64,000 nt of DNA. Source: a bacterium (GTDB taxonomy: Bacteria; Pseudomonadota; Alphaproteobacteria; Rhodobacterales; Rhodobacteraceae). A program made the position numbers and the translations under genes. A model generated the notes under the pieces. It worked only from the letters and a program-made list of their open reading frames with translations. It ran no database searches and was not told the origin of the DNA. This document shows positions 1-11,823 of the stretch, one piece after another. Location of the stretch: the NCBI GenBank assembly GCA_016124195.1, contig WGOE01000006.1, forward strand, positions 434,001 through 498,000, in the 5' to 3' direction. Position 1 is the stretch's first letter. Every line of letters starts with the position of its first letter.

Positions 1-1200
1 GGTGGGCGGGCTTGCGATGCGAAAGTGGACCTCGGCTGCCCCGGCTTCAAGGATCATGTCCTTGATCTTGCGCGAGGTTGTGCCGCGCACCACCGAATCG
101 TCGACCAGGATCACCCGCTTGCCCTTGATCAGCGCGCGGTTGACGTTGAGCTTCAGGCGCACCCCCATGTTGCGGATGCTTTCGGTCGGCTCGATGAAGG
201 TGCGGCCCATGTACTGGTTGCGGATGATCCCCATCGCATAGGGGATGCCGGATTCCTGGCTGTAGCCGATCGCCGCCGGCGTGCCGCTGTCGGGCACCGG
301 GCAGACGAGGTCGGCCTCGACCGGGGCCTCGCGCGCCAGTTCCACCCCGATCTGGCGCCGCGTCTCATAGACCGACCGGCCGCCCAGGATCGAGTCGGGG
401 CGCGAGAAATAGACATGTTCGAAGATGCAGAACCGCGAGGCCGGCGCACCAAAGGGGCGCGAGGAGGTGATCTTGCCATCCTCGATCACGATCATCTCGC
501 CGGGTTCGACCTCGCGGACGAATTCGGCCCCGATGATGTCAAGCCCGCAGGTCTCGGACGACAATGCCCAGGACTGGTCACCCAGCCGGCCCAGAACCAG
601 GGGCCTGACGCCCAACTGATCGCGCACGCCGATCAGCTTGGTCCGCGTCATGGCGACCACGGAAAACGCCCCCTCGACCCGGCGCAGCGCGTCCTTCATC
701 CGTTCCGGGATGGTCTTCTGGATCGAACGCGCCATCAGGTGGATGATGCATTCCGAATCCGACGACGACTGGAAGATCGACCCGCGCTCCACCAGTTCCT
801 TGCGCAAGGCCGCGGCATTGGTCAGGTTGCCGTTGTGGGCGATGGCCGCGCCGCCCATGGAAAACTCGCCAAAGAAGGGCTGCACGTCGCGGATCGCGGT
901 GGCGCCCTTGGACCCCGCGGTGGAATAGCGCACATGGCCGATGGCCAGAGCGCCGGGCAGGGTGTCCATCACATCGGCGCGGGTGAAATTGTCGCGCACA
1001 TAGCCAAAGCGGCGCGCCGAGTTGAAGCCAGAGTTCGGGTCATAGCTGACGATGCCGCCCGCCTCTTGCCCGCGATGCTGCAGGGCGTGCAGGCCAAGGG
1101 CCACGAAGTTGGAGGCATCCCCCACCCCGATGACACCGAAGATGCCGCATTCCTCTTTCAGCTTGTCGTCATCGAATGGGTGGGCGAGGTGACGCTGCAT
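1..1200 (-). CDS. purF: Amidophosphoribosyltransferase (partial, 3' end beyond window)
   Basis: Reverse-strand reading from CAT at 1198-1200: MQRHLAHPFDDDKLKEECGIFGVIGVGDASNFVALGLHALQHRGQEAGGI...; C-terminal PRTase motif VILVDDSVVRGTT near position 100. Not in ORF track because it runs off the edge. Confidence 0.96.
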   Translation of the reverse strand, partial: MQRHLAHPFDDDKLKEECGIFGVIGVGDASNFVALGLHALQHRGQEAGGIVSYDPNSGFNSARRFGYVRDNFTRADVMDTLPGALAIGHVRYSTAGSKGATAIRDVQPFFGEFSMGGAAIAHNGNLTNAAALRKELVERGSIFQSSSDSECIIHLMARSIQKTIPERMKDALRRVEGAFSVVAMTRTKLIGVRDQLGVRPLVLGRLGDQSWALSSETCGLDIIGAEFVREVEPGEMIVIEDGKITSSRPFGAPASRFCIFEHVYFSRPDSILGGRSVYETRRQIGVELAREAPVEADLVCPVPDSGTPAAIGYSQESGIPYAMGIIRNQYMGRTFIEPTESIRNMGVRLKLNVNRALIKGKRVILVDDSVVRGTTSRKIKDMILEAGAAEVHFRIASPPT

Positions 1201-1300
1201 GAATCCTCCGGGTCCGGGTTCTTCTCGCCGTCATGTAGGACTTTGTCACCCGGATGTCACCCCCGGATCGGGCCTTCTGCCGCAATGCGGCAATGCGTGC

Positions 1301-1924
1301 TCAGTTGCCCGAGGGCGCGGTCGTGGCGTCGGGCGCGGTCGTGGCGTCGGGGGCGGGCGCGGCAGTGCCGGCGGCCACCGGGCAGATCGCGGTCAGCTTG
1401 TTGTAGCGGTCTACGATCAGGGTCAGCACATTGTCGGGCATCGCGTTCTGGATTCCGCCCTTGAACCCGGCATAGACCTTGGCCGAACGAGAGTTGTCCA
1501 CCATGTCGATCGGCTGATGCGCAAGGTCATAGATCACGAAGGCCGCGGCCGCCAGGGCGATGCCGCGCACGGCACCAAACAGAAAGCCCAGGCCCTGATC
1601 GATGCCGCCGAGGAACGACCGCTGCACGACCGAGGAAAACAGCGGCGTGAACAACGAGGCGACGATCAGACCCACCGCAAAGACCAGCGCGAAGGCGGTG
1701 ATGATCGACAATTCGCAATTGTCGCCGATCACCTTGTTGATCACCGGGATCTCCTTGACCAGCGGCTGCGCGGGGCCCGCGAACATATAGGCAAGCACCG
1801 CCGCGCCGACCCAGCCCGCAATCGCCATCACTTCACGTACCAGACCGCGCGAATAGGCCAAGATGGCCGACAGCACGATAATCCCGGCCACGACGCCGTC
1901 CACGAGGGTAAATCCGTTCATCAC
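1301..1924 (-). CDS. cvpA: CvpA family membrane protein
   Basis: MMNGFTLVDGVVAGIIVLSAILAYSRGLVREVMAIAGWVGAAVLAY; directly upstream of purF on the same strand, as is common. Confidence 0.9.
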   Translation of the reverse strand: MMNGFTLVDGVVAGIIVLSAILAYSRGLVREVMAIAGWVGAAVLAYMFAGPAQPLVKEIPVINKVIGDNCELSIITAFALVFAVGLIVASLFTPLFSSVVQRSFLGGIDQGLGFLFGAVRGIALAAAAFVIYDLAHQPIDMVDNSRSAKVYAGFKGGIQNAMPDNVLTLIVDRYNKLTAICPVAAGTAAPAPDATTAPDATTAPSGN

Positions 1925-1954
1925 ACTCTCCCGCGCTTCTGCCTGCGCCGTCCC

Positions 1955-3313
1955 TTAGCCCGCACCGAACATCTCGCCCACGAAGGCTGTCAGATCCGGC
2001 ATTTCGCGCAGCCTGATCCCGCTCGACTGCGTGTACTTTGACAGACGTGGTGCCACGGCCTGTGTGAAACCAAGTTTCGACGCTTCTTTCAACCGGTTTT
2101 CGGTCTGACCCACCGGACGAAGGGCACCTGACAGGCTGATCTCGCCGAAAAGCACCATGTCTGGCGGAATTGCCACATCCTCGCGTGCCGACAGGATGGC
2201 GCCGGCCACCGCGAGGTCGGCAGCCGGTTCGCTGACGCGCAGGCCGCCCGCGACGTTCAGAAACACATCCAGCCCGGCAAAGGAAATGCCGACCCGCGCC
2301 TCCAGCACGGCGAGGATCGTGGACAGCCTGCCGCCGTCGATGCCCACCACGGTGCGGCGCGGCGTGCCAAGGGTGGAGGGGGCGACCAGCGCCTGAATCT
2401 CGGTCAGGACCGGCCTTGTGCCCTCGATCCCGGCGAAAACCGCCGATCCGGGCGAGGCCTTCTCGCGGTCCGACAGGAACAGCGCCGAAGGGTTGGTGAC
2501 CTCGGCCAGGCCCGCGCCGGTCATCTCGAAGACGCCGATCTCATCCGCCGGGCCGAAGCGGTTCTTTACTGCGCGCAGGATGCGGAACTGGTGGCCGCGC
2601 TCTCCCTCGAAATACAAGACGGTGTCGACCATGTGTTCGACGACGCGCGGGCCGGCGATCTGGCCGTCCTTGGTGACATGGCCAACCAGAACCACCGAAA
2701 CGCCACGCTTCTTGGCGAAGGTCACAAGTTCGTGTGCGGCGGCGCGCACCTGGCTGACCGAGCCGGGTGCGCTCTCGATCGTGTCAAGCCACATGGTCTG
2801 CACCGAATCGATCACCGCAAGCGCCGGGCGTTCGCGGTCGAGCGTGGTCAGGATGTCGCGCAGGTTGGTCTCGGCGCCCAGCTGGACCGAGGCTTCCGCA
2901 AGGCCCAGCCGCTGCGCCCGCATCTGGACCTGCGCCGCCGCCTCTTCGCCCGAAATATACATGCATTTCAGCCCCGCACGCGCGAAGGCCGCCACCGCCT
3001 GCAGCAGAAGTGTGGATTTGCCGATCCCCGGATCGCCGCCGACCAGAATGGCCGAGGCCGCGACCAGCCCGCCGCCCAGAACGCGGTCAAGCTCGGCCAT
3101 GCCCGAGGCCGCGCGCGGCGGCGCCTCGGCCTTGGTCGCAAGGTCGGTCAGGGGAATCGTGCGCCCCTTCAGCACCGGACCCTTGGGACCTGCGGCCAGA
3201 GGCGCCTCTTCGATCAGGGTGTTCCAGGCCATGCAGGCATCGCATTGGCCGTTCCATTTCTTGTGGCTGGCGCCACAGGCGGTGCAGGTGAAGGTCACGG
3301 AGGATTTGCTCAT
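1955..3313 (-). CDS. radA: DNA repair protein RadA
   Basis: MSKSSVTFTCTACGASHKKWNGQCDACMAWNT zinc finger, GGDPGIGKSTLL Walker A, KNRFG motif. Start trimmed from the ORF at 3478 to the conserved N-terminus. Confidence 0.95.
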   Translation of the reverse strand: MSKSSVTFTCTACGASHKKWNGQCDACMAWNTLIEEAPLAAGPKGPVLKGRTIPLTDLATKAEAPPRAASGMAELDRVLGGGLVAASAILVGGDPGIGKSTLLLQAVAAFARAGLKCMYISGEEAAAQVQMRAQRLGLAEASVQLGAETNLRDILTTLDRERPALAVIDSVQTMWLDTIESAPGSVSQVRAAAHELVTFAKKRGVSVVLVGHVTKDGQIAGPRVVEHMVDTVLYFEGERGHQFRILRAVKNRFGPADEIGVFEMTGAGLAEVTNPSALFLSDREKASPGSAVFAGIEGTRPVLTEIQALVAPSTLGTPRRTVVGIDGGRLSTILAVLEARVGISFAGLDVFLNVAGGLRVSEPAADLAVAGAILSAREDVAIPPDMVLFGEISLSGALRPVGQTENRLKEASKLGFTQAVAPRLSKYTQSSGIRLREMPDLTAFVGEMFGAG

Positions 3314-3628
3314 CGCCGCTTGATGCCGTGAAAGCCCGCGCCGGGCAAGGCCGCAGGTGCGGGCCGGTCCCTTTCCGGGCGTGGTCCACAGACCCCGATC
3401 GCCCTGCGCCCGGGCGATCGGGGTTGCGGCGTTTCCGGGCCTGTCGAAGGAAGCCCCGGGCATTGGCCGCCTTTGCATCGCAGTCTTCCGAAGGCGGCAG
3501 TTTCAAATCTTGGTTCCGGGATTTGGCAATGATCCTGGTGCCTTGCCGAACGAAGCTGAAGCAAGCTCTGAACCCGACGGCAATTGTTTCCAGCCGGGAA
3601 ACGGCGTTCGGATCAATCCGGTCAGGCC

Positions 3629-4375
3629 CTAGCGGACCGATTCAATCGGGCCTTCCGCGCGGCCATGGATGAACTGTTGCAGATAGGGATCTTCGGCCGC
3701 GTCCATCTCGGCCACCGGGCCGGTCCAGCGGATCAGGCCGTCGTGCAGCATGGCGACCCGGTCGGCGATGGCGCGGACCGAGGACATGTCATGCGTGATC
3801 GTCATCGCCGTCACGCCAAGTTCCACCACGATCTCGCGGATCAGGGTGTTGATGACGCCCGACATGATCGGGTCAAGCCCGGTGGTCGGCTCATCGAAAA
3901 AGATCACCTCGGGCGCGGCGGCAATGGCCCGGGCAAGGCCCACGCGCTTTTGCATGCCGCCCGAAAGCTCGGCGGGGAACTGGTCGGCGACCGTGGGTTT
4001 CAGCCCGACCCGGCGCAATTTTTCGATGGCAATGTCGCGGGCCTGATCCTTGGGCAGCGCCTGATGGCCACGTAGAAGGCGGAATGCCACGTTCTCCCAC
4101 ACTTTCAGGGAATCAAACAACGCGCCGCCCTGGAACAGCATGCCGAACCGGGCGAGAAAGGCATCGCGGTCGCCTTTGGTGACATCCTGGCCCTCAAGCT
4201 CGATGGTGCCGGCATCGGGCGTCACAAGGCCGAGGATGCATTTCAAGAGCACCGACTTTCCGGTGCCCGACCCGCCGATGATCACCATGCTCTGCCCCTT
4301 GGGCAGCGCCAGATCCACCCCGCGCAGCACCCGATTGGGGCCAAAGGCCTTGTGAACGCCGGACAGGGTGATCAT
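3629..4375 (-). CDS. ABC transporter ATP-binding protein, MlaF-like
   Basis: [66 protein letters not shown]; overlaps the MlaE-like gene by 4 nt. Confidence 0.88.
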   Translation of the reverse strand: MITLSGVHKAFGPNRVLRGVDLALPKGQSMVIIGGSGTGKSVLLKCILGLVTPDAGTIELEGQDVTKGDRDAFLARFGMLFQGGALFDSLKVWENVAFRLLRGHQALPKDQARDIAIEKLRRVGLKPTVADQFPAELSGGMQKRVGLARAIAAAPEVIFFDEPTTGLDPIMSGVINTLIREIVVELGVTAMTITHDMSSVRAIADRVAMLHDGLIRWTGPVAEMDAAEDPYLQQFIHGRAEGPIESVR

Positions 4376-5175
4376 GACGTGAAAAACACCCCGGTCAGCA
4401 GGTAGTTGGCAGCCAGGATAAGGACCGAGGCCGCCACCACTGCCGATTTCGTCGCAGCCCCCACGCCCTGCGCGCCCCGGCCCGAGTTCATGCCCGCATA
4501 GCAGCCCATCAGCGCCACGATGAAGCCGAAGACCGCGCCCTTCACAAGACCCGAGCCCACGTCCCAAACCTCCAGAAAGTCGGTGGTGTTCTTGAGGTAC
4601 GTGGCCGAGTTGAAGTCGAGCTTGGTGATCCCGACCAGCCAGCCGCCCGAAATGCCGATGCTGTCGCCGATGCCGACCAGAACCGGCACGGCCAGGGTGG
4701 CCGCCAGCACGCGCGGCACGGTCAGGTATTTCATCGGATGGGTCGAAAGCGTGACCAGCGCGTCAATCTGCTCTGTCACCTTCATCGTGCCGATCTCGGC
4801 CGCGATGGAGGAGGCCACGCGCGCCGCCACCATCAGCCCGCCCAGCACCGGGCCCAGTTCGCGCGCCATGCCGATCGCCACGATCTGCGGCACCACCGCC
4901 TCGGCCGAGAACCTCGACCCGCCGGAATAGATCTGCAAGGCCAGCGCCCCGCCGGTGAAGAAGGCGGTCAGCCCCACGACCGGCAGGGAAAACCAGCCGA
5001 TCTGCATCAGGGCCTGACCGAATTCGCGCCAGTAAAACGGCGGGGTGACCAGATGGCGCACGGTGTCGAGCGCGAAAAGCACGACCCGGCCAAAGGCCGC
5101 CAGCGTCGCCACCACCGGGCGCCCGATGCGGGCGAGGATCATGGCCAGGACGCCGGCCGGTCTGTCTGCGATCAT
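4372..5175 (-). CDS. MlaE family lipid ABC transporter permease
   Basis: [39 protein letters not shown]; MlaE-type permease sequence. Confidence 0.9.
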   Translation of the reverse strand: MIADRPAGVLAMILARIGRPVVATLAAFGRVVLFALDTVRHLVTPPFYWREFGQALMQIGWFSLPVVGLTAFFTGGALALQIYSGGSRFSAEAVVPQIVAIGMARELGPVLGGLMVAARVASSIAAEIGTMKVTEQIDALVTLSTHPMKYLTVPRVLAATLAVPVLVGIGDSIGISGGWLVGITKLDFNSATYLKNTTDFLEVWDVGSGLVKGAVFGFIVALMGCYAGMNSGRGAQGVGAATKSAVVAASVLILAANYLLTGVFFTS

Positions 5176-6224
5176 TGCCGTTGTCCCCCAAGATAGCGCC
5201 GGGCAAGGCGCGGGGCCATGCGGGTCAGAAGTTCATAGCCGATGGTGCCGGCGACATCGGCCAGCTGATCGACGCTCTGGTTCGGGCCGATCAGGTCCAG
5301 CGTGGCCGGAGCCTGGCCAAGGTGGCTGACATCGACGGTGATCAGGTCCATCGAGACGCGGCCGACCAGCGGGCAGGGCACATCGCCCGCCCAAAGCGTG
5401 GCCTTGCCCGACAGGCTGCGCAGGATGCCATCGGCATAGCCGCCCTGCACGGTGGCGATCAGGCTGGGGCGCGGGGCGGTCCAGGTGCAGGAATAGCCCA
5501 CGGCCTCTCCGGCCGCGACAAGGCGGCTCTGGATCACCGGCAGCGTCAGGCGCACCACGGGGGCCGCCCCTTCATAGGGCCGCCCGCCGTAAAGCCCGAT
5601 GCCGGGCCGGGTCAGGTCGAAATGATAGGCCGGGCCCAGAAGGATGCCCCCGGTGGCCGCCAGCGAGCGCGCAACACCGGTGCCCTCGGTCATGGCGCGG
5701 AAATTCGCCAGTTGCACTTCGTTCATCGCGTGATCGGGGTCATCGGCACAGGCGAGGTGCGACATCAGAAGATCCGGCCCCGCCTCCAGCACGAAGGGGG
5801 CGGCGGCCTCCCATTCGGCCTCTTCCATGCCCAGCCGGTTCATGCCCGTGTCAAGCTGCACGCCGAAGGCATGGCCGGGCAGGGCCTCCAGATGACGCGT
5901 GACCTGATCGAGCGAATTCAGCATCGGCGTCAGGTCATGGTCGCGGATCAGCCGCGTGTCGCCCTCCATATGGCCGGACAGCACATTGATCTGCGGCCCG
6001 GGGCCAAGCGCCTTGCGCGCCAGAACGCCCTCTTCGCAGGCCGCCACGAAAAAGCGCCGCGCCCCGGCATGGGCCAGGGTCAGCACGACCGGGCCGACAC
6101 CCAGGCCATAGGCATCCGCCTTGACCACGCCGGCGGTCTGCACGCCCGAGGCCGAGGCACGGTCCAGCGCCCGCCAGTTGGCGGCCAGGGCATCAAGGTC
6201 GATGGTGAGGGTTGCAACGGCCAT
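5172..6224 (-). CDS. alr: Alanine racemase
   Basis: [24 protein letters not shown]...[11 protein letters not shown] (PLP lysine motif); [11 protein letters not shown]. Confidence 0.94.
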   Translation of the reverse strand: MAVATLTIDLDALAANWRALDRASASGVQTAGVVKADAYGLGVGPVVLTLAHAGARRFFVAACEEGVLARKALGPGPQINVLSGHMEGDTRLIRDHDLTPMLNSLDQVTRHLEALPGHAFGVQLDTGMNRLGMEEAEWEAAAPFVLEAGPDLLMSHLACADDPDHAMNEVQLANFRAMTEGTGVARSLAATGGILLGPAYHFDLTRPGIGLYGGRPYEGAAPVVRLTLPVIQSRLVAAGEAVGYSCTWTAPRPSLIATVQGGYADGILRSLSGKATLWAGDVPCPLVGRVSMDLITVDVSHLGQAPATLDLIGPNQSVDQLADVAGTIGYELLTRMAPRLARRYLGGQRQ

Positions 6225-6339
6225 GCGGGGGTTTTGACAGGCGCGCGCCCGGGGTCAAGGGGGAAAAGCCGTGGCTGCGACCGCAACACCCCTCGCAGGC
6301 GCGGGCTTGCTTGTGTATCGTGCCGGAAAGGAGCCTGCG

Positions 6340-8373
6340 ATGGATGACCACAGCCCCGATCATGGTCTGGACCATGGCCATGACGGTCCCCGGGCCGGCA
6401 CGGCAAGCGGTTCCGGCGCTGGCCAGACCGCGCCGCGCGCCGCGCCGCAGGGGGCGCATGACCACGGCGGCGACGGCGACCAGAGCCATTCGCATGGCGC
6501 ACCCGAGGGGCTGGACCTGATCCTGACCGTCCTGACGATCCTGGGCCTTGGCGTGGCAAGTCTGTCAGCCTTTGTCGTGCCGCTGCCGCCCTTGGTGGTG
6601 ACGGTGGCGCTTGCGGTGGCATACCTCGCCGGCGGCGTGCCGGCGGGCATTCAGGCCCTGGGCGAATTGTTCGGCAAGTTCCGGCTCGACATAGACCTTC
6701 TGATGGTGGTGGCCGCACTGGCCGCGGCCTCGGTCGGTGCGGTGCTGGAAGGCGCGGTGCTGCTGGCACTGTTCTCGCTGTCGGGCACGCTGGAACACCG
6801 GGCCATGGGCAAGGCGCGCCGCGCGGTCGAGGCGCTGATGGCGCTGCGCCCGGAAACCGCGCTGAAGCAGACGCCTTCCGGCGTGGTCGAGGTCGCGGTG
6901 CGCGATCTGGAGCCGGGCGACCGGGTGGTCCTGCGGCCGGGCGCGCGGGTGCCGGTGGACGGCATCCTGGTCGAGGGCGCGGGAGAGATCGACGAAAGCA
7001 CGATCACCGGCGAATCCGTGCCCGTGGCCAAGGAGGCCGGCGCCAAGCTGCACGAGGCCACGGTCAACCTCAACGCCGTGCTGACGATGCAGGTCGCCCG
7101 CAGGCTCGAGGAATCGACCGTCGCCCGCATGATCAAGCTGGTCACCCAGGCGCAGGGCATGAAGGCGCCCTCCGAACGCTTTTCGGACTGGTTCGGCCAG
7201 CGCTATACGGTGGCGGTGCTGCTGGGCTCGATCACGGCCTTTCTGGTGATGCTGTGGCTGGGCCTGCCGCAAAAGCAGGCGCTGTATCAGGCGGCGACGC
7301 TGCTGGTTGCAGCCTCGCCCTGTGCGGTGGTGATCTCGGTCCCCGCGGCGATCCTGTCGGCCCTGTCGGTCGCGGCCCGCGGCGGGGTACTGTTCAAGGG
7401 CGGTGCCGCGCTGGAACAGTTGGCCGAGGTCAAGGCCTTTGCCTTCGACAAGACCGGCACCCTGACCACCGGCCGGGCCGAGGTCACGCGCATGGTCGTG
7501 CTGGAGGGCGAGGAAGCGGCCTTCCTGTCGCTGTTCGCCGGGATCGAGGCGCAGTCCGAACATCCCATCGCCGATGCGATCCGCCGCGAGGTGGACCGGC
7601 AGGGCCTGGACATCGTGGCGGTGGCCGAGGTGACGGCCTCGCCCTCCGAAGGGATCACCGGGATCGACGCGGCGGGCAGCCTCTGGGCCGGCAACCCGCG
7701 CATGGTGGCCCGCATGGGCGCGGCGCTGGATCACCAAGACCTGCGCGGCATGATCGAGGGCCATGAGACGGTGGTCTATCTGGGGCGCGGCACCCGGCTG
7801 ATCGGCGCCATCGCGGTGGCAGACCAGCCGCGCGACACCTCGCAAGCGGCCATCGCGGCGTTGCGCAAGGGCGGCGTCGGTCAGATCGTGATGATGACCG
7901 GCGACCGGCGGCCCGTGGCGCTGCGCATTGCCGAACGGCTGGGCATCGCGCCGTCCGAGGTGCATGCCGACCTTCTGCCGCAGGACAAGGTCAGGCTGGT
8001 GGACGATCTGGCCCATCAGGGCAAGGTCGCCTTCGTGGGCGACGGGGTGAACGATGCAGCGGCGCTGGCGCGGGCCGATGTCGGCATCGCCATGGGGGCT
8101 GCCGGTTCGGAAGTGGCGCTGCAGGCCGCCGATGTGGCGCTTTTGTCCGAGGATATGGCCCGCCTCGCCGCGGCGCATCATCTGGCGCGGCGCACGATGC
8201 GGGTGATCCGGCAGAACCTGACCTTCGCCATCGGCGCCATGATGGTCCTGGTGATCGGCGGTTTGTTCTTCCACCTGCCGCTGCCGCTGGCCGTGATCGG
8301 CCACGAGGGCGGCACGTTGCTGGTCGTGCTGAACGGCCTGCGGCTTCTGGCCGACCCGATCCGCACCACCTGA
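6340..8373 (+). CDS. P1B-type heavy-metal ATPase, P1B-4-like (SPC motif, HEGGT motif), His-rich N-terminus
   Basis: MDDHSPDHGLDHGHD...; ITGESVPV, AASPCAVVIS, FDKTGTLT, MTGDRR, GDGVNDAAALA, GHEGGTLLVVLNGLRLL. ATG at 6340 preceded by AAAGGAG. Confidence 0.92.
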   Translation: MDDHSPDHGLDHGHDGPRAGTASGSGAGQTAPRAAPQGAHDHGGDGDQSHSHGAPEGLDLILTVLTILGLGVASLSAFVVPLPPLVVTVALAVAYLAGGVPAGIQALGELFGKFRLDIDLLMVVAALAAASVGAVLEGAVLLALFSLSGTLEHRAMGKARRAVEALMALRPETALKQTPSGVVEVAVRDLEPGDRVVLRPGARVPVDGILVEGAGEIDESTITGESVPVAKEAGAKLHEATVNLNAVLTMQVARRLEESTVARMIKLVTQAQGMKAPSERFSDWFGQRYTVAVLLGSITAFLVMLWLGLPQKQALYQAATLLVAASPCAVVISVPAAILSALSVAARGGVLFKGGAALEQLAEVKAFAFDKTGTLTTGRAEVTRMVVLEGEEAAFLSLFAGIEAQSEHPIADAIRREVDRQGLDIVAVAEVTASPSEGITGIDAAGSLWAGNPRMVARMGAALDHQDLRGMIEGHETVVYLGRGTRLIGAIAVADQPRDTSQAAIAALRKGGVGQIVMMTGDRRPVALRIAERLGIAPSEVHADLLPQDKVRLVDDLAHQGKVAFVGDGVNDAAALARADVGIAMGAAGSEVALQAADVALLSEDMARLAAAHHLARRTMRVIRQNLTFAIGAMMVLVIGGLFFHLPLPLAVIGHEGGTLLVVLNGLRLLADPIRTT

Positions 8374-8414
8374 GGCCACCGCACGGCGCTGCCGCCCAGA
8401 CCGAACGCTGGCCT

Positions 8415-9401
<987 letters not shown>

Positions 9402-9437
9402 GGGGCACCTCTGCCGACATTATGGCGCGACGCGGCG

Positions 9438-9474
9438 CAAAAGAAAACGCCACCGGGATAAATCCGGCGGCGTT
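9438..9474 (-). terminator. Rho-independent terminator for the OmpA-family gene
   Basis: Minus-strand AACGCCGCCGGATTTATCCCGGTGGCGTTTTCTTTTG: GC stem followed by a T-rich tract, about 40 nt after the stop codon. Confidence 0.8.
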
Positions 9475-9516
9475 CGGCAGGTCGGGCCCCGATCTTGCGG
9501 GACCCGAAGCCTGGCC

Positions 9517-11823
9517 TCAGTTCGCGGCCTGTTGCAACAGGGGCGTGATGATGCGAACCGCAACGCGGCGGTTGGCGCGCTCGTCCCCCTGGCTCTGGAC
9601 CAGCAGGTCGCTTTCGCCATAGCCCTGCACCACCAGGTTCTCCGGCGGGACCTGGAAGTATTCGGTCAGCACCTTGGCCACCGATTCGGCGCGCCGGTCC
9701 GACAGGGCAAGGTTGGACGCTGCCGACCCCACCGCATCGGTATAGCCTTCGACCAGGAAGACCTCGCCCGGGTTGCGCGCAATCAGGTCCGTGATGAACT
9801 TGCCCAGCTTGTTGAGCTTTTGCGCCTCGGTCGGCTGGATCGCGGCCGAGCCGGTGTCAAAGTTGACGTTGGGCACGTCGATCGTGGGGGCCAGATAGCG
9901 CACCTGCGGAATGGTGCGGATCTGGCGCAGGCTGAACTTCTGGCCCGGGTCGTCCGCATTGGCTGTGGCGAGCGCCGCGGTCAGGCCCGCGTTGGTGTCG
10001 TCGACAGAGATCCGGTTGTTCTGCGGCTGGACCTGCGGCAGGCGCGAGAAATCGACCCGGTGTTCGGGCCGCAGATCGTCGATCAGCATGGTCGAACGCC
10101 CATTGCGGTCATAGGCGATGCGCTGCAGCACCCGGCCCGAGGCGTCGCGGATCGTCACGATCTGGCTGCCGTCCGGACGGGTGAAGATCGACCGGGTCGA
10201 GCCGTCGCTGAAGGTCTGGGTCGTCACGTCCGACCCCGGCTGGCGCATCAGCGAGCTGTCGTCCTTGTAGACCTGGTAAGAGCCGTCGTCCTGACGCACC
10301 ACCACGCGGTCGCCGGTGTTCTCAACGACCTGCTTGTTGCCATTGATGATGGCGCCGATGGCCAGGGCCCCCAGCGCGACCAGACCGACCTTTTCCAGAT
10401 CGGACAGGCCGGTCTTCTTGCCAGGCGCCACTTCGACCGGAGCCGGCTTGAAGTCCTGGTTCGAGGCGCGGGTGTCCGCCTGCGTCACGGTTTCATGGGT
10501 GACTTGGGCATCCTTCGGCGGCGGCAGGTCCGAGGGCTTGACGGTCCCGTCGCCCTGTTGGGCCGCTGCAGCTGCTGCCACGGGTGGCGGAGCCTGCACG
10601 GTCGCATCGGGGCTGACCGGCGTGTCAAGCACGGTCTGCAGCGACTCTTCGGCTTTCTTGGGCACCACGGGCGCCTCGACGATCTTGATCGAAGGGTCGG
10701 CGGCTGCGGCCTTGGCCGCGGCGCGCGCGGCCTCTTTCTGCGCCTTGCGGGCGGCTTCGATATTGGCCTTGTCCATGGCGGCCTGATCGGCGGCGGCCTG
10801 GGCTGCGGCGGCCTTTTCGGCGGCGGTCTTGACATCGGCCGCGTTCTGATCGCCCGTCACGGGGGCGGGCTTGGCCGGCTTGCCGGCCATCTTGCGGTCG
10901 GCCAGAGTCTGGCAGACGTTCATCTTCTTGGCCACGACGCAGATTTCGCCGGTCGGGCAAGGGGTGGCGTGGTCGGGCAGGCAGACCACCTGCTGGCCAT
11001 TGGCCAGGACGCGCGGATGTTCGACCTTCATCGTCGGCGCCGACTGGTCCGCGCCCTGCACCTGAACCAGAGGCTTGGATTGCGCCGGGGGGACCGCATT
11101 CTGATCGGCGGCCAGCTTGTCAGCCAGCGCCTGATCCGACCCAGCCGCAGCCGCGCCCGCTGTAGCCGCGCCCGCTGTGGCCGCGCCTGCCGCCACCGTG
11201 CCTGCCGTGACCGTGCCAGAGGCCGAACCTGAGGCGGTCTGGTCTGCTGCGGCCTTGTCAGCCGCCGCCTTGTCTGCCGCCGCCTTATCTGCCGCCGCCT
11301 TGTCAGCCGCGGCCTTATCTGCGGCGACCTTGTCGGCCGCGGCTTTCTCGGCAGCCTTGCGGGCGGCCAGCTTTTCCTGGGCTGCCTGCTCTTTGGCCGC
11401 CTTTTCCTTTGCGGCCTTGTCTGCCGCAATCTTTTCGGACTTGGCCTGTTCGGCCGCCAGCTTTTCTGCCAGCGCCTTGTCGGAGGCTGCCTTGTCGGAG
11501 GCTGCCTTGTCGGCCGCCGCCTGATCGGTGGCGCCCTGATTTGCGCCGGTCTGGGCGGCTTCGGCCTTGGCCCCGGGCTTGGCCTCTGCCTTGCCCTTGC
11601 CCTCTTTGGCGACGACCTTTTCGGCATTGGCCTGGCAATTCGCCGGATTGATCGCCATCGCGCAGAGTGCGCCGTCCGGGCAGGCGGTCTGTTTGTTGGG
11701 CAGACAGATCACCTCCTGGTTACCCACCATCACGGTCTTGAGGTCTTTTGCCTGCGCCGCGAAGGGGGGCACGACGTAAAACACCAAAGACAGGATCGCG
11801 CTTGTATTAATCAATAGTCTCAT
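9517..11823 (-). CDS. OmpA family protein with long Ala/Asp/Lys-rich TolA-like central region
   Basis: [34 protein letters not shown] signal peptide; [13 protein letters not shown] repeats; C-terminal [25 protein letters not shown]...[27 protein letters not shown]. Start trimmed from 12123. Confidence 0.88.
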   Translation of the reverse strand: MRLLINTSAILSLVFYVVPPFAAQAKDLKTVMVGNQEVICLPNKQTACPDGALCAMAINPANCQANAEKVVAKEGKGKAEAKPGAKAEAAQTGANQGATDQAAADKAASDKAASDKALAEKLAAEQAKSEKIAADKAAKEKAAKEQAAQEKLAARKAAEKAAADKVAADKAAADKAAADKAAADKAAADKAAADQTASGSASGTVTAGTVAAGAATAGAATAGAAAAGSDQALADKLAADQNAVPPAQSKPLVQVQGADQSAPTMKVEHPRVLANGQQVVCLPDHATPCPTGEICVVAKKMNVCQTLADRKMAGKPAKPAPVTGDQNAADVKTAAEKAAAAQAAADQAAMDKANIEAARKAQKEAARAAAKAAAADPSIKIVEAPVVPKKAEESLQTVLDTPVSPDATVQAPPPVAAAAAAQQGDGTVKPSDLPPPKDAQVTHETVTQADTRASNQDFKPAPVEVAPGKKTGLSDLEKVGLVALGALAIGAIINGNKQVVENTGDRVVVRQDDGSYQVYKDDSSLMRQPGSDVTTQTFSDGSTRSIFTRPDGSQIVTIRDASGRVLQRIAYDRNGRSTMLIDDLRPEHRVDFSRLPQVQPQNNRISVDDTNAGLTAALATANADDPGQKFSLRQIRTIPQVRYLAPTIDVPNVNFDTGSAAIQPTEAQKLNKLGKFITDLIARNPGEVFLVEGYTDAVGSAASNLALSDRRAESVAKVLTEYFQVPPENLVVQGYGESDLLVQSQGDERANRRVAVRIITPLLQQAAN

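Noticed and set aside
1301-1370. 18-bp repeat (GGCGCGGTCGTGGCGTC) near cvpA 3' end
   Set aside because: Explained by the short APDATTAPDATTAP tail of CvpA; only two units.
25-1464. 479-aa plus-strand ORF
   Set aside because: Antisense shadow of purF/cvpA in high-GC DNA; His/Arg/Gly-rich translation with no family motifs.
6565-8379. 604-aa minus-strand ORF
   Set aside because: Antisense to the P1B ATPase, which has complete catalytic motifs.
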